From Tractidigestivibacter montrealensis (GTDB taxonomy: Bacteria; Actinomycetota; Coriobacteriia; Coriobacteriales; Atopobiaceae): a stretch of 64,000 nt of DNA. Location of the stretch: contig NZ_JANSKA010000003.1 in assembly GCF_024741235.1 (NCBI RefSeq), positions 62,001 to 126,000 of the forward strand. Reading direction: 5' to 3'. Under the pieces are notes generated by a model. That model was not told where the DNA came from, did no database searches, and saw nothing but the letters and a program-made list of their open reading frames with translations. Numbering within the stretch: the first letter of the stretch is position 1; every line of letters starts with the position of its first letter. A program made the position numbers and the translations under genes. Shown here piece after piece: positions 51,962 through 60,332 of the stretch.

Positions 51962-52275
51962 GAAGTTCCCCCAAACGGCCGTGGACGACCTGAAGACAGG
52001 CCTTGCCCCACGAGTGTAACGCGATGCATGCGCACCGGCATTGCGGCCGTCAAGCGCCCTGACGTAGGGGGAGACGACCGGGGCGCGAGGCCGCGCACTC
52101 GAAGGGCAAGACCATTCGACAGGGGGGGTGCGACACGGGGCCGCAGGTCCCAGCCGAACCGCCGGCGGGTGTTGGGGGACCGCCAGTGGCTCACCTATCG
52201 TACGACTACCAAAGCCCTCCCAACATCAAAAAACTTTTTATGAAATAAATTGGAATGAGCACAAGGTGCGAACGG
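51962..52275. other. Intergenic region, no gene seen
   Basis: 314 bases, very G-rich in the middle (GACAGGGGGGG near 52118) and AT-rich near 52225-52255. No hairpin or repeat of note. The HAD promoter must lie at its left end. Confidence 0.5.
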
Positions 52276-52971
52276 TCAAAATGCTCGGTAGGCGGTCAAT
52301 ATGACAACCGACGCAAACACCTGGGGGGCAAGGGGAAACACTCTTGGGAAGGACTTTCCCTCTCCCCGTGCGCACCCAAATGCCCACGCGCCCAAACAGC
52401 ATGCCAATGCCAGCACGCACGAGAGGGCAACGCATGCCATCCCCCCAACTGCCCCAAGACAGGTGCCGCATGCAGACAGCAGTTTTGCATCTCCCCCGCC
52501 AAGGCAATGCTGCAGACTTCCCCGCGCTCGCATCCAGGGCAGCTGAACGCCGAGAAGGACGAGAAGCACAAGCGCTCCGCCCGCAACCGATGCCCAAGCC
52601 TCCTCAAGGACGTCGCCGCATCCCAAGCCATGCGCACTCCCCCAAACCGCTTCCAGGCAGAGATACGCGCCCCGGATGGCAAGGATGCCCCAGACGATGC
52701 GATTGGGGATAACGCGCCGAGCAAGGTCTGTCACGCTGCAGGCGAGAAGCGCGGTCACAAGCATCGCAAGCTCCGCCGCCTCTAGCCAACTCGCCGCAAC
52801 AGCGCCCACGCAAGCCCCCGCAAGCGCGCCACTCAGACATATGAGGGTCTTTGCAGGAGCCTGCCATCCCGCCTCCCGTCTTGTCACGGCATGCCCCACG
52901 CCGCCCGCAAAGCCGGCGCACAGGATGCATTCCGCCAAGAGGCGGGCAACCGCTGCATGCGCAAAATCCAT
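52276..52971 (-). CDS. Prepilin peptidase (A24-type aspartic leader peptidase)
   Basis: 231 residues, six or so membrane helices. The two catalytic Asp are in CSVTDLARRVIPN and LGGGDAKLLSACG, the A24 signature (D-x-IPN...GxGD). The N-terminal cysteine domain of PilD is absent, as in TadV/CpaA forms. It would cut type IV pilin-like or Tad leader peptides. No pilin or assembly ATPase is in the window, so its substrates are elsewhere. Rich in Cys and low-complexity Ala/Gly. Confidence 0.82.
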   Translation of the reverse strand: MDFAHAAVARLLAECILCAGFAGGVGHAVTRREAGWQAPAKTLICLSGALAGACVGAVAASWLEAAELAMLVTALLACSVTDLARRVIPNRIVWGILAIRGAYLCLEAVWGSAHGLGCGDVLEEAWASVAGGALVLLVLLGVQLPWMRARGSLQHCLGGGDAKLLSACGTCLGAVGGMACVALSCVLALACCLGAWAFGCARGEGKSFPRVFPLAPQVFASVVILTAYRAF

Positions 52972-53283
52972 GGCATCCTCCCATCAACGCAGCTCCATGG
53001 TAGGATGGTATACGAACACATGTACGTGGTTTGGGCATAGGGTTATGCCCAAACCATCACGGAACCCGGTTTTCTTGCCCACTTTCCCTGCCTGAGCTGC
53101 AGGGATGACAGCATGTGACATTGGCCGTCAGAAATGTGACAGATTCGCAAGCGGCAGAATCATGACGCTTGGGAGACGTCCCTCTCCTGTGCGCCAAAAG
53201 GTCTAGACTCAGGCCCACTTGCCCAAATCGCAGCTATGAGTCCGCGGGGCGTTGGCACTACTCACGGGGAGGAGATGGCAACG
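52972..53283. other. Intergenic region with a perfect hairpin
   Basis: 312 bases. No gene; a hairpin at 53027-53056 and two TGTGACA-like words (53112, 53146). The CDF transporter promoter probably lies in the right half. Confidence 0.5.
53027..53056. other. 13 bp perfect hairpin
   Basis: TGGTTTGGGCATA is inverted at 53044-53056 around GGGT. There is no adjacent T-run. It lies upstream of two divergent genes, so it is more likely an operator or repeat than a terminator. Confidence 0.55.
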
Positions 53284-54456
53284 ATGACAGATTGGCTTGT
53301 ACGGAGGTTCCTGACAGGGGTAAGCACGACGGACCCCGCCGGCAGGACGCGCTACGGACAGTTTGCGGGCATGGTCTGCATCGTATGCAACGTGGTGCTC
53401 TGCATCGCAAAGGGAATGGTGGGCTTCATCGCGGGATCGGTCTCGATCATCGCCGACGCCGTGAACAACCTGTCTGATGCGTCGAGCAACATCGTCGCCC
53501 TTCTCGGCTTCAAGCTAGCAAGCAAGCCTGCTGACGACGAGCACCCCTATGGACACGGGCGCTTTGAGTACCTGGCGTCGCTGACCGTTGCTGCGCTGGT
53601 TCTTGCCGTGGGCATCAACCTGGTCATTACGTCGGTCCAGAAGATCATCTCGCCGGAGCCAACGGACTTTGGGCCTGCGGTTATCGTGGTTCTCGGGGTC
53701 TCGATGGCCGTCAAGTCGTGGATGGCGCTCTTCAACGGCTCGATGGGCAAGCGCATCTCGTCCGAGACGCTCGAGGCCACAGCCATCGACTCGCGAAACG
53801 ACGTCATTACCTCTGGCGCTGTTCTCGCCGCCGCCATCCTCTCGTACTTCACGGGCTTTGACCTCGACGGCATTGCAGGCACCGTGGTGGGGGCCTTCAT
53901 CTGCTGGAGCGGCTTCTCACTTGTGCGCGACGCCATCGACCCGCTCCTTGGCCGCACGCCAGACCCCGCGCTCATCAAGCACATCCACGACAAGATCATG
54001 AGCTACCCCGGGGTGCTTGGCACGCACGACCTCATGGTGCACGACTACGGTCCCGGCCGGCAGTTTGCAAGCGCGCACGTTGAGATGGCGGGCGAGGGCG
54101 ACGTCTTTGCCTCCCATGACCTCCTTGACAACATCGAGCAGGACTTCCTCAAGGAGGGGATGGTCATGACCCTCCACTACGACCCCATTGTGACGGATGA
54201 CCCGCGCGTGTCCGACATGCGCCACTGGATTTCGATCCACATCAAGGAGATAGACCCGCGCCTCACGATCCACGACCTGCGCACTGTTCCCGGCCCCACC
54301 CACACCAACGTCATCTTTGACTGCGTGCGCCCGCACAACCTGGCGATGACCAACGATGAGCTCCGGGCCGCCATATCAAATATTGTCACATCCAAGTACC
54401 CGAAGGCAATCTGCAAGATCACCATCGACAACAGCTACGTATCGTCCCAGCAGTGA
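53284..54456 (+). CDS. Cation diffusion facilitator transporter
   Basis: 390 residues from the ATG at 53284, GGGGAGGAG upstream. CDF fold: GSVSIIADAVNNLSDASSNIVALLGF (site A xDxxD; blocks SIIADAVNNLSD), DDEHPYGHGRFEYLASL, and TSGAVLAAAILSYF. A cytoplasmic domain from about 210 contains PGVLGTHDLMVHDYGPG and FASAHVEM. It exports Zn2+, Mn2+ or Fe2+ in exchange for protons. An extra C-terminal segment (about 310-390) is longer than usual. The Pth2 gene starts 8 bases after its stop. Confidence 0.92.
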   Translation: MTDWLVRRFLTGVSTTDPAGRTRYGQFAGMVCIVCNVVLCIAKGMVGFIAGSVSIIADAVNNLSDASSNIVALLGFKLASKPADDEHPYGHGRFEYLASLTVAALVLAVGINLVITSVQKIISPEPTDFGPAVIVVLGVSMAVKSWMALFNGSMGKRISSETLEATAIDSRNDVITSGAVLAAAILSYFTGFDLDGIAGTVVGAFICWSGFSLVRDAIDPLLGRTPDPALIKHIHDKIMSYPGVLGTHDLMVHDYGPGRQFASAHVEMAGEGDVFASHDLLDNIEQDFLKEGMVMTLHYDPIVTDDPRVSDMRHWISIHIKEIDPRLTIHDLRTVPGPTHTNVIFDCVRPHNLAMTNDELRAAISNIVTSKYPKAICKITIDNSYVSSQQ

Positions 54457-54464
54457 GGAAAGAC

Positions 54465-54911
54465 ATGGCAGGCTACAAGTCCAAGCAGATGATCGTCATG
54501 AGACGCGACCTCAAGATGCGCAAGGGCAAGATCGCTGCCCAGGCAGGACACGCCTGCGTTGAGGCAACGCTCATGGCGCTTGTACGCGAGGGACGCCTTG
54601 ACCAGGTTCGCGCTCGCACGGCGCCAGACGGGACGCCCGCGTGGGTCTACCTCGACCACCCCATGGCAGACTCCACGGCGCTCTCGGACTGGTTCGACTC
54701 GGGCGTGGCAAAGGTCTGCGTGTACGTGGACTCGGAGGACGCGTTGCTCGACATTGCTGAGAAGGGCCGCGAGCAGGGCTTTGCCGTGGCCCTCGTGCGC
54801 GATGCCGGCCTCACCGAGTTCCATGGCGAGGCAACGCTCACCTGCCTGGCCTTCGAACCGCTCCCTGCCGAGAAGATCGACCCCATCACGGGAGATCTGC
54901 CGCTCTACTAG
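54465..54911 (+). CDS. Pth2-family peptidyl-tRNA hydrolase
   Basis: 148 residues from the ATG at 54465 (GAGGAAAGAC upstream). KQMIVMRRDLKMRKGKIAAQAGHACVEA is the Pth2 core (blocks VMRRDLKMRKGKIAAQ and AGHACVEA), and VRDAGLTEFHGEATLTCLAF the second motif. Pth2 is the archaeal/eukaryotic type; most bacteria use Pth1. It would recycle peptidyl-tRNA. Whether a Pth1 also exists cannot be seen here. Coupled to the CDF gene. Confidence 0.88.
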   Translation: MAGYKSKQMIVMRRDLKMRKGKIAAQAGHACVEATLMALVREGRLDQVRARTAPDGTPAWVYLDHPMADSTALSDWFDSGVAKVCVYVDSEDALLDIAEKGREQGFAVALVRDAGLTEFHGEATLTCLAFEPLPAEKIDPITGDLPLY

Positions 54912-54925
54912 CACCTCCGCTGCCA

Positions 54926-54956
54926 TGAGACAAAGGGACTGTCCCTTTGTCTCATA
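54926..54956. terminator. Perfect 14 bp hairpin after the Pth2 gene
   Basis: ATGAGACAAAGGGA inverted at 54943-54956 with a 3-base loop (CTG). No T-run. GACAAAGGGAC-type palindromes are familiar to me as dispersed repeats in related genomes, so it may be both a terminator and a repeat unit. Confidence 0.6.
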
Positions 54957-55034
54957 TCCCATCGCTTGAATGGGAATTATTTCCATTCATTAATTCCTAC
55001 TTGTGTAGTGGGTTTATAAGTGTCACCCTTGTTC

Positions 55035-55090
55035 GTGACGAGTTGTCCGGCAGAGGAGCCCCAGTGGGGGCAGCCGACTTGCCTCGTCAC
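55035..55090 (+). promoter_or_regulatory. Structured leader of the cysK-cysE operon
   Basis: GTGACGAG (55035-55042) pairs with CTCGTCAC (55083-55090), enclosing an inner GCCCCAGTGGGGGC hairpin. It ends 22 bases before the cysK start, so it could be an attenuator or protein-binding leader. No known riboswitch class recognised. Confidence 0.4.
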
Positions 55091-55112
55091 CAGACGTACA
55101 AGGAGTAGAAAG

Positions 55113-56024
55113 ATGAAGGCAGCAAGGAAGATCGAAGCTCTTATCGGCTCAACCCCCCTGGTAGACCTTTCGGGGCTCGTGGATGGCGCAGCAACCATCT
55201 ACGGCAAGTACGAGGCCACCAACCCCGGCGGCTCCGTGAAGGACCGCATCGCCCGCGCAATGCTCGACGCTGCCGAGAAGGACGGCAGCCTCAAGCCCGG
55301 CGGTACCGTGATTGAGCCCACGTCCGGCAATACCGGCGTTGGCCTTGCCATGCTCGCAGCCGCGCGCGGCTACAAGATGATCCTCGTCATGCCCGAGACC
55401 ATGTCCATCGAGCGCCGCAAGCTCGCCGCATCCTACGGCGCGCAGATCGTCCTCACGCCGGGCAAGGACGGCATGAAGGGCGCCGTCGCCAAGGCCGAGG
55501 AGCTTCGCCAGGAGACCCCGGGCGCCATCGTTGCCGGCCAGTTTGTGAACCCCGCAAACCCGCAGGCCCACTATGAGACCACCGGCCCCGAGGTCTGGGC
55601 AGACACCGAGGGCACAGTCGACTTCATCGTGGCCGGCGTTGGCACCGGCGGCACCATCTCCGGCACCGCCCGCTTCCTCAAGGAGAAGAAGGCTTCTGTC
55701 CAGGGCATCGCCGTCGAGCCCGCAGAGTCCGCGGTTCTCGAGGGCAAGCCCGCCGGCTCCCACAAGATCCAGGGCATTGGCGCGGGCTTTATCCCCAAGA
55801 CCTATGATGCCTCCGTTGTCGACGAGGTCGTTCCCGTTGCCTCTGCAACCGCCATCGACACCAAGAAGCGTCTCGCAGCCGACTACGGCCTGCTCGTTGG
55901 CATCTCCTCTGGCGCAGCCGTTGCCGCTGCCGTCGAGCTTGCCAAGCGTCCCGAGAACGCGGGCAAGGTCATCGTTGCCATCCTCCCCGATACCGGCGAG
56001 CGCTACCTCTCGATGGACCTCTAA
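55113..56024 (+). CDS. cysK: Cysteine synthase A (O-acetylserine sulfhydrylase)
   Basis: 303 residues from the ATG at 55113 (AAGGAG upstream). EALIGSTPLVDLS, NPGGSVKDRIARAM with the PLP Lys, EPTSGNTGVGLA, GVGTGGTISGTARFL and GIGAGFIP are CysK motifs. It makes cysteine from O-acetylserine and sulfide. Its TAA overlaps the cysE ATG by one base. Confidence 0.96.
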   Translation: MKAARKIEALIGSTPLVDLSGLVDGAATIYGKYEATNPGGSVKDRIARAMLDAAEKDGSLKPGGTVIEPTSGNTGVGLAMLAAARGYKMILVMPETMSIERRKLAASYGAQIVLTPGKDGMKGAVAKAEELRQETPGAIVAGQFVNPANPQAHYETTGPEVWADTEGTVDFIVAGVGTGGTISGTARFLKEKKASVQGIAVEPAESAVLEGKPAGSHKIQGIGAGFIPKTYDASVVDEVVPVASATAIDTKKRLAADYGLLVGISSGAAVAAAVELAKRPENAGKVIVAILPDTGERYLSMDL

Positions 56025-56698
56025 TGGCTTCCGCAACCACTAGCGTCGCCAGCGCGGCTGGCTCTGTCGAGGACACGCGTTCCGTTGACGAGATGTCGCT
56101 CTTCGAGGTCATGCGCGAGGACGCCCACGCGGCGCTCGAGCGCGACCCGGCGGCCAACTCCATCTGGGATATCGTGTTCTACTCAACCGGAACCCATATC
56201 GTCTGGGCGTATAGGCGCCATCACTGGCTCTACACCCACGGCATGAGGGGCTTGGCGCTGCTCCTTGCCAAGCGCACACGTCGCAAGCTGGGGGCGGACA
56301 TCTTCCCCTCCGCGCAGATTGGCAGGCGCTTCTCCATTGACCACGGCATTGGCGTGGTCATTGGCGCCACCTCGATTATTGGTGCCGACTGCCTCATCTA
56401 CCAGGGGGTTACCCTTGGCATGACCGGCAAGCACGGCGGCAAGCGCCACCCTACGCTGGGCAACAACGTCATGGTTGGCGCCGGAGCCATCGTTCTGGGC
56501 AATATCACCATAGGCGATAACGCCAAGGTCGCCGCCGGTTCCGTTGTTGTCCACGACGTGCCGCGCGACGTCACGGTGGCCGGCGTTCCCGCCAAGGTGG
56601 TGCGCGACCGCCGCTTCAACGGCCCCCGCCTCGTGGAGGACGACTTCGACCCCTCCAAGCTGGACGACGAGAACATCCGCTGGTCCTGCGCGCTGTAG
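56024..56698 (+). CDS. cysE: Serine O-acetyltransferase
   Basis: 224 residues. ARDPA-type helix region (EDAHAALERDPAA), then the left-handed beta helix: GADIFPSAQIGRRFSIDHGIGVVIGATSIIG, IYQGVTLGMTGKHGGKRHPTLG, VGAGAIVLGNITIG. Catalytic His in IDHGIG and Asp nearby. The C-terminal tail, DDENIRWSCAL, lacks the terminal Ile that binds CysK in many species. It makes O-acetylserine for CysK, with which it is translationally coupled. Confidence 0.95.
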   Translation: MASATTSVASAAGSVEDTRSVDEMSLFEVMREDAHAALERDPAANSIWDIVFYSTGTHIVWAYRRHHWLYTHGMRGLALLLAKRTRRKLGADIFPSAQIGRRFSIDHGIGVVIGATSIIGADCLIYQGVTLGMTGKHGGKRHPTLGNNVMVGAGAIVLGNITIGDNAKVAAGSVVVHDVPRDVTVAGVPAKVVRDRRFNGPRLVEDDFDPSKLDDENIRWSCAL

Positions 56699-56793
56699 CT
56701 TCTCGGCGGGCTTGTTCACGGAATATCGGCAAGCGAGCGCTCCCGTGTCTTTCGACGCCGGAGCGCTCATTTCTTGCGAATGCGTCAAAGTGT

Positions 56794-56824
56794 GCCCTCC
56801 GGAGACAATTTGTCTCCGGAGGGC
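56794..56824. terminator. Bidirectional terminator-like hairpin between convergent cysE and MFS genes
   Basis: GCCCTCCGGAGACAA is perfectly inverted around a single T (15 bp arms). It sits in the gap between two convergent genes. It is also nearly self-complementary, hence possibly a repeat unit; no T-run. Confidence 0.65.
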
Positions 56825-56884
56825 CATGCCTGTTGCAATCGCCGCCAAAAGGGGCCTTTCGGCAACAAGGAGCCGGCATCGCAG

Positions 56885-58255
56885 CTACCGCTTCTCCCCC
56901 TCCGCCGCAGCCTGGCGCTCGCGCACCTCGTCCATCGTGAGCGAGTCCGCGTTCTTCACGAACAGCAGCGGCACCGCCGAGATGGCCGCGCAGATGGCCA
57001 CGTAGATGTAGAGGTACTGGTATCCCACAAACTGCATGACGGCACCAGAAAGAATGGGCGTCACCACCTGCGCGGACATGCTTGCCGTGTAGTAGAACCC
57101 GGTGTAGCGGCCCGTTGAGTTGGCGCTCGCCAGCTCCATGATCATGGGGTACACGGTGAGCGAGACCGTCGCCATGCCAATGCCAAAGAGGGCAACCCAC
57201 ACATAGATGATCGCCGAGAAGCCCGTGGCACCCGAGATGAGCAGCGGGGACACCACCATGAGCGCAATGCCAATGTACGTGGTGACCTTGCGGCCAATCT
57301 TGCAGGAAAGCTCGGCCATAGGCATATAGGCAACGATCGCCGCAAGGGTGGCCACGGTCTGCACCTGCGCATACGATCCGCCGGCCATTCCCCACACCAC
57401 GTCTGCATAGCGAGAGATGCCGCTGGTCACGGCGTTGTTCGACATGAAGTAGAAGAAGACGCAGACAAGGACGCAGACAAGCGAGCGGCGCTTGACCGGG
57501 TCCGCCTCGCGCTCCTTGCCACCCTCGTCGGAAGCCTCGATCTCATCCTCGGGAATGCCCAGCTCGGCACTCTCGCAGTGCATTGCCGCAACCTCTTTGG
57601 GCTCGCGGAAGAACACCATAAAGATGATGGTCGTCACCAGCAGCATGAAGGAGATGACAAGGTACACCGGTATGTAGTCCGGGTTCTCCACGGCAGGGAC
57701 GAGTAGTGCGATGGCAACAAGCACAATCACGCCGCCGACCGCCGCCATGAGCGAGTTGAAGGCATCGGCCTTGCTTCGTACCGGGCGCGGGGTGACGTCA
57801 GGCATGAGCGCCACGGAGGGAGACCGGTAGATCGAGAGCACCACAAGCGTGGCCACAAGCACTGTCACAAAAAGTGGCAGGCTGCGCATAGAGTTTGCCA
57901 CGGCGACGAGGGGCGTGAGAGCGGCGGCGAGAAGTGCGCCCACCACGATGAACGGCGTGCGCCTGCCCCAACGCGTGGTCGTGCGGTCGGAAAGCGCCCC
58001 CATAAGCGGGAGCATGAAGAGCGCGAGCACGTTGTCGAGCGACATGAAGACGCCCGTAAGCGTATCCCCCATGCCAAAGGTGTTCTTGAACATAAGCGGC
58101 ACCAGCCCATCATAGGCCTGCCAGAACGTGAGCGCCCCCATGAACGGCAGCGTCACCAGGATGGTGCGCCTCATGTTAAGCTTGGTAAGACTTCGACCGG
58201 CAGCCTTCTTCTCGCCAGGTCTCTCGTCGAACCCTTCCGTGGATTTCGCTGCCAT
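56885..58255 (-). CDS. MFS transporter (GPH/SLC45-like)
   Basis: 456 residues, about 12 membrane helices. MGALSDRTTTRWGRRTPFIV is the loop 2-3 MFS motif (block ALSDRTTTRWGRRTP), as in sugar:cation symporters of the GPH/SLC45 group. The second half has CKIGRKVTTYIGI and SANSTGRYTGFYY. Substrate is probably a sugar or sugar derivative. Its start directly follows the metallophosphatase stop, so it is the last gene of that operon. Confidence 0.88.
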   Translation of the reverse strand: MAAKSTEGFDERPGEKKAAGRSLTKLNMRRTILVTLPFMGALTFWQAYDGLVPLMFKNTFGMGDTLTGVFMSLDNVLALFMLPLMGALSDRTTTRWGRRTPFIVVGALLAAALTPLVAVANSMRSLPLFVTVLVATLVVLSIYRSPSVALMPDVTPRPVRSKADAFNSLMAAVGGVIVLVAIALLVPAVENPDYIPVYLVISFMLLVTTIIFMVFFREPKEVAAMHCESAELGIPEDEIEASDEGGKEREADPVKRRSLVCVLVCVFFYFMSNNAVTSGISRYADVVWGMAGGSYAQVQTVATLAAIVAYMPMAELSCKIGRKVTTYIGIALMVVSPLLISGATGFSAIIYVWVALFGIGMATVSLTVYPMIMELASANSTGRYTGFYYTASMSAQVVTPILSGAVMQFVGYQYLYIYVAICAAISAVPLLFVKNADSLTMDEVRERQAAAEGEKR

Positions 58256-59431
58256 CTACCTGCCCCTTTTCTGTCGTGTTGCCACGCCGAGGGCAAACGC
58301 TGCGATGGCCGCCGCGCCAAGCACGGGAAGCGCCGGCCGCGCCATCTCGCGCGCCTCCTCCGTCGAGACGGGCACGCGCTCGGACGCCCAGTCGGTGAGC
58401 GGCCGCTCCGTCCGAGAGCCCACCAGCTCCGCATACGTGAGCAGGCGCGTGGTATAGAGGGCGGCGTTCTGCTCATCAAACGAGAAGAGCCGCGCGGCGC
58501 GGGCGGTACCCGGCCCGTAAGAGCCAAAGCCGGCAGAGGGGGCATACCCCAGGTCGAGGCCTCCGTAATGCGAGACCAGCGTGTTCTTGTGATCGTGGCC
58601 AAAGTAGAGCGCGAAGGTGCTCCCCTCGCGCATGAGGGCGGCCACCTCGCCGGTATCCGTATCCGGGCTGCACACGGGCTCCCGAAGCCCACCGGAGACG
58701 CGAAGGTCCTCTATGGGGACAAGCGTGCGGCCGGGATGGTAGTGCGTGCGAAACCCCGGGACGCCGTACTCGCCCTCGCAGGCGTCACGCAGGCAGTCGT
58801 AGACCTGAACGGGCGGAATATGCTGGTAGAGAATGCAGGGGACCCTGTGACCGGCACGTTCTGCAAGGTCGTGCGCACAGCCGGTGACCCATGCGGTCTG
58901 CGCCGGGTCAAAAGGCTCGTATCCGCTACTACCCGAGCCCGCGCCAGAGTCCGCCACCAACACTGCCAGACGAATGTCATCCCCGTCATGGGCAAGCACG
59001 GGCACGGCAAGCGTGCCTGCACCGCGGTAGAGGCTGGGTTCGCGCGCCGCAACCATGCCGTTCACACATCCGGGGATGGCCTTGTACCAGCTCTCCTGCT
59101 CCTCGTTGCCCATGCCGCACTGGCGATCGTGGTTGCCGTAGGTGACCACAAACGGAATGTTGCGCTCGACCATGGGTGAGCAAATCTTCCTCACCACGGT
59201 GCGGGCGCGCCCGGTACTCTCGCCCAGCGAGAACTCAATCGCGTAGCCCTTGATCTGATCGCCCGTGAGCACCACGAGGTCTGGCCGCGCCTCATCAAGA
59301 GCGGCGCGGAGAAGCGCCATGGTGTCGTCACGCACATGCGAGGTCTCTTGGATGTCTGAGAGCTGCAGAACGCGGAAGCGTCCCTCGGAGTCAAAGCGCA
59401 ACGGCCACGTGCCCCGGTCTATTTCGTCCAT
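58256..59431 (-). CDS. Calcineurin-like metallophosphoesterase with C-terminal membrane anchor
   Basis: 391 residues from the ATG at 59431 (AAGGAGGAAC upstream). Metal-binding motifs: LQLSDIQET (DxH variant, Asp-Ile-Gln), LTGDQ, YGNHDRQ, ILYQHIPP and GHDHKN. The first motif has Gln where His is usual. No signal peptide, but a helix at about 365-385 (ALPVLGAAAIAAFALGVA) ends in RQKRGR, a tail anchor that would leave the enzyme cytoplasmic. In an operon with the class II aldolase and MFS transporter; it may dephosphorylate a sugar phosphate or nucleotide. Confidence 0.85.
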   Translation of the reverse strand: MDEIDRGTWPLRFDSEGRFRVLQLSDIQETSHVRDDTMALLRAALDEARPDLVVLTGDQIKGYAIEFSLGESTGRARTVVRKICSPMVERNIPFVVTYGNHDRQCGMGNEEQESWYKAIPGCVNGMVAAREPSLYRGAGTLAVPVLAHDGDDIRLAVLVADSGAGSGSSGYEPFDPAQTAWVTGCAHDLAERAGHRVPCILYQHIPPVQVYDCLRDACEGEYGVPGFRTHYHPGRTLVPIEDLRVSGGLREPVCSPDTDTGEVAALMREGSTFALYFGHDHKNTLVSHYGGLDLGYAPSAGFGSYGPGTARAARLFSFDEQNAALYTTRLLTYAELVGSRTERPLTDWASERVPVSTEEAREMARPALPVLGAAAIAAFALGVATRQKRGR

Positions 59432-59505
59432 CACACGTTCCTCCTTTGGGGACAGCGCCGCCCCCTCGATTTCTGGGGCCAAGCCCAGCCACCAGCTGTC
59501 CAGCC

Positions 59506-60174
59506 CTATGCCTTGTCGCCGGCAGGCTGCCCGTACGTCTCGAAGCGTCTCGAAACGCCCGTGACCTCCTCGCCCGAGAGCACGCGCGGCGTGCCCACGC
59601 ACTCCGCCTGCCACTGGACGCGCGACATAAACTCAAGGTTAATGGCAAGCCCAAAGGCGGCCGCCATGCTGGGGCCGCATGCAACAAGCCCGTGATTTTC
59701 CATGAGCACCGCGTTGGTCTCGGGGTGCTCGCCAAAGGTCGCGCCCACCGAAGCTGCTAGCTCGGGGGTACCAAACGTGACATAGGACGAGAGCGGCACC
59801 TCCTCGGCGCCCGAGTCCGCAATCGTGAAGTGCACTGCACGGATGGGCTCGCCAAGCGCGGCGAGCGTGGTCGCATAGGGTGAGTGCGTGTGCACCACGG
59901 CGCGGGCAGCCAGGCGGCGGCGGTAGACCTCGGCATGGAGCGGTGCCTCGGAGGACGGTCGGCGGCTCCCCTCAACCACGCTGCCATCCAGGCGGAGCAC
60001 CACCACATCCTCGGGCGTAGTCTCGAAGTAGCCCAGGCCCGACGGACTGATGGCCATCAGGCCGGTCTCGGGGTCGTACTCCGAGAGGTTGCCGCTCGTT
60101 CCCACGGCAAGACCCTCCGTGGCGATCCGCTTTCCGTACGCCACGATGCGCTCGCGCGCGTCCTCCATCAGCAT
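59506..60174 (-). CDS. Class II aldolase/epimerase (fuculose-1-phosphate aldolase-like)
   Basis: 222 residues from the ATG at 60174 (AAGGGGAG upstream). TEGLAVGTSGNLSEYD, ISPSGLGYFETTPEDVVV, SSEAPLHAEVYRRR (catalytic Glu), VVHTHSPYAT (zinc His pair) and LMENHGLVACG (third His) are the family motifs. Candidate reactions are L-fuculose- or L-rhamnulose-1-phosphate cleavage or ribulose-phosphate 4-epimerisation. No matching isomerase or kinase is adjacent. First gene of the operon divergent from the LacI gene, across a LacI-type site. Confidence 0.88.
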   Translation of the reverse strand: MLMEDARERIVAYGKRIATEGLAVGTSGNLSEYDPETGLMAISPSGLGYFETTPEDVVVLRLDGSVVEGSRRPSSEAPLHAEVYRRRLAARAVVHTHSPYATTLAALGEPIRAVHFTIADSGAEEVPLSSYVTFGTPELAASVGATFGEHPETNAVLMENHGLVACGPSMAAAFGLAINLEFMSRVQWQAECVGTPRVLSGEEVTGVSRRFETYGQPAGDKA

Positions 60175-60274
60175 GGTCTGCTCCCCTTTCCGGCCGGTCA
60201 CGTGACAACACACTCCGCCCAAGAGCTTACCCCATGCCCCTCGCCGCATTCGTCCAACCATGACCATTGTCATC

Positions 60275-60288
60275 TGGTATCGTTCTCA
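60275..60288. promoter_or_regulatory. LacI-type operator TGGTATCGTTCTCA
   Basis: Its reverse complement, TGAGAACGATACCA, matches the sites upstream of the sucrose EII gene (TGAGAACGATTTCA). It lies between the class II aldolase operon and the LacI gene, so it may control both. Confidence 0.55.
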
Positions 60289-60332
60289 TGTTGCGTATGG
60301 GGAACGCATGCACACGAGAGGGGGCAACGGGC

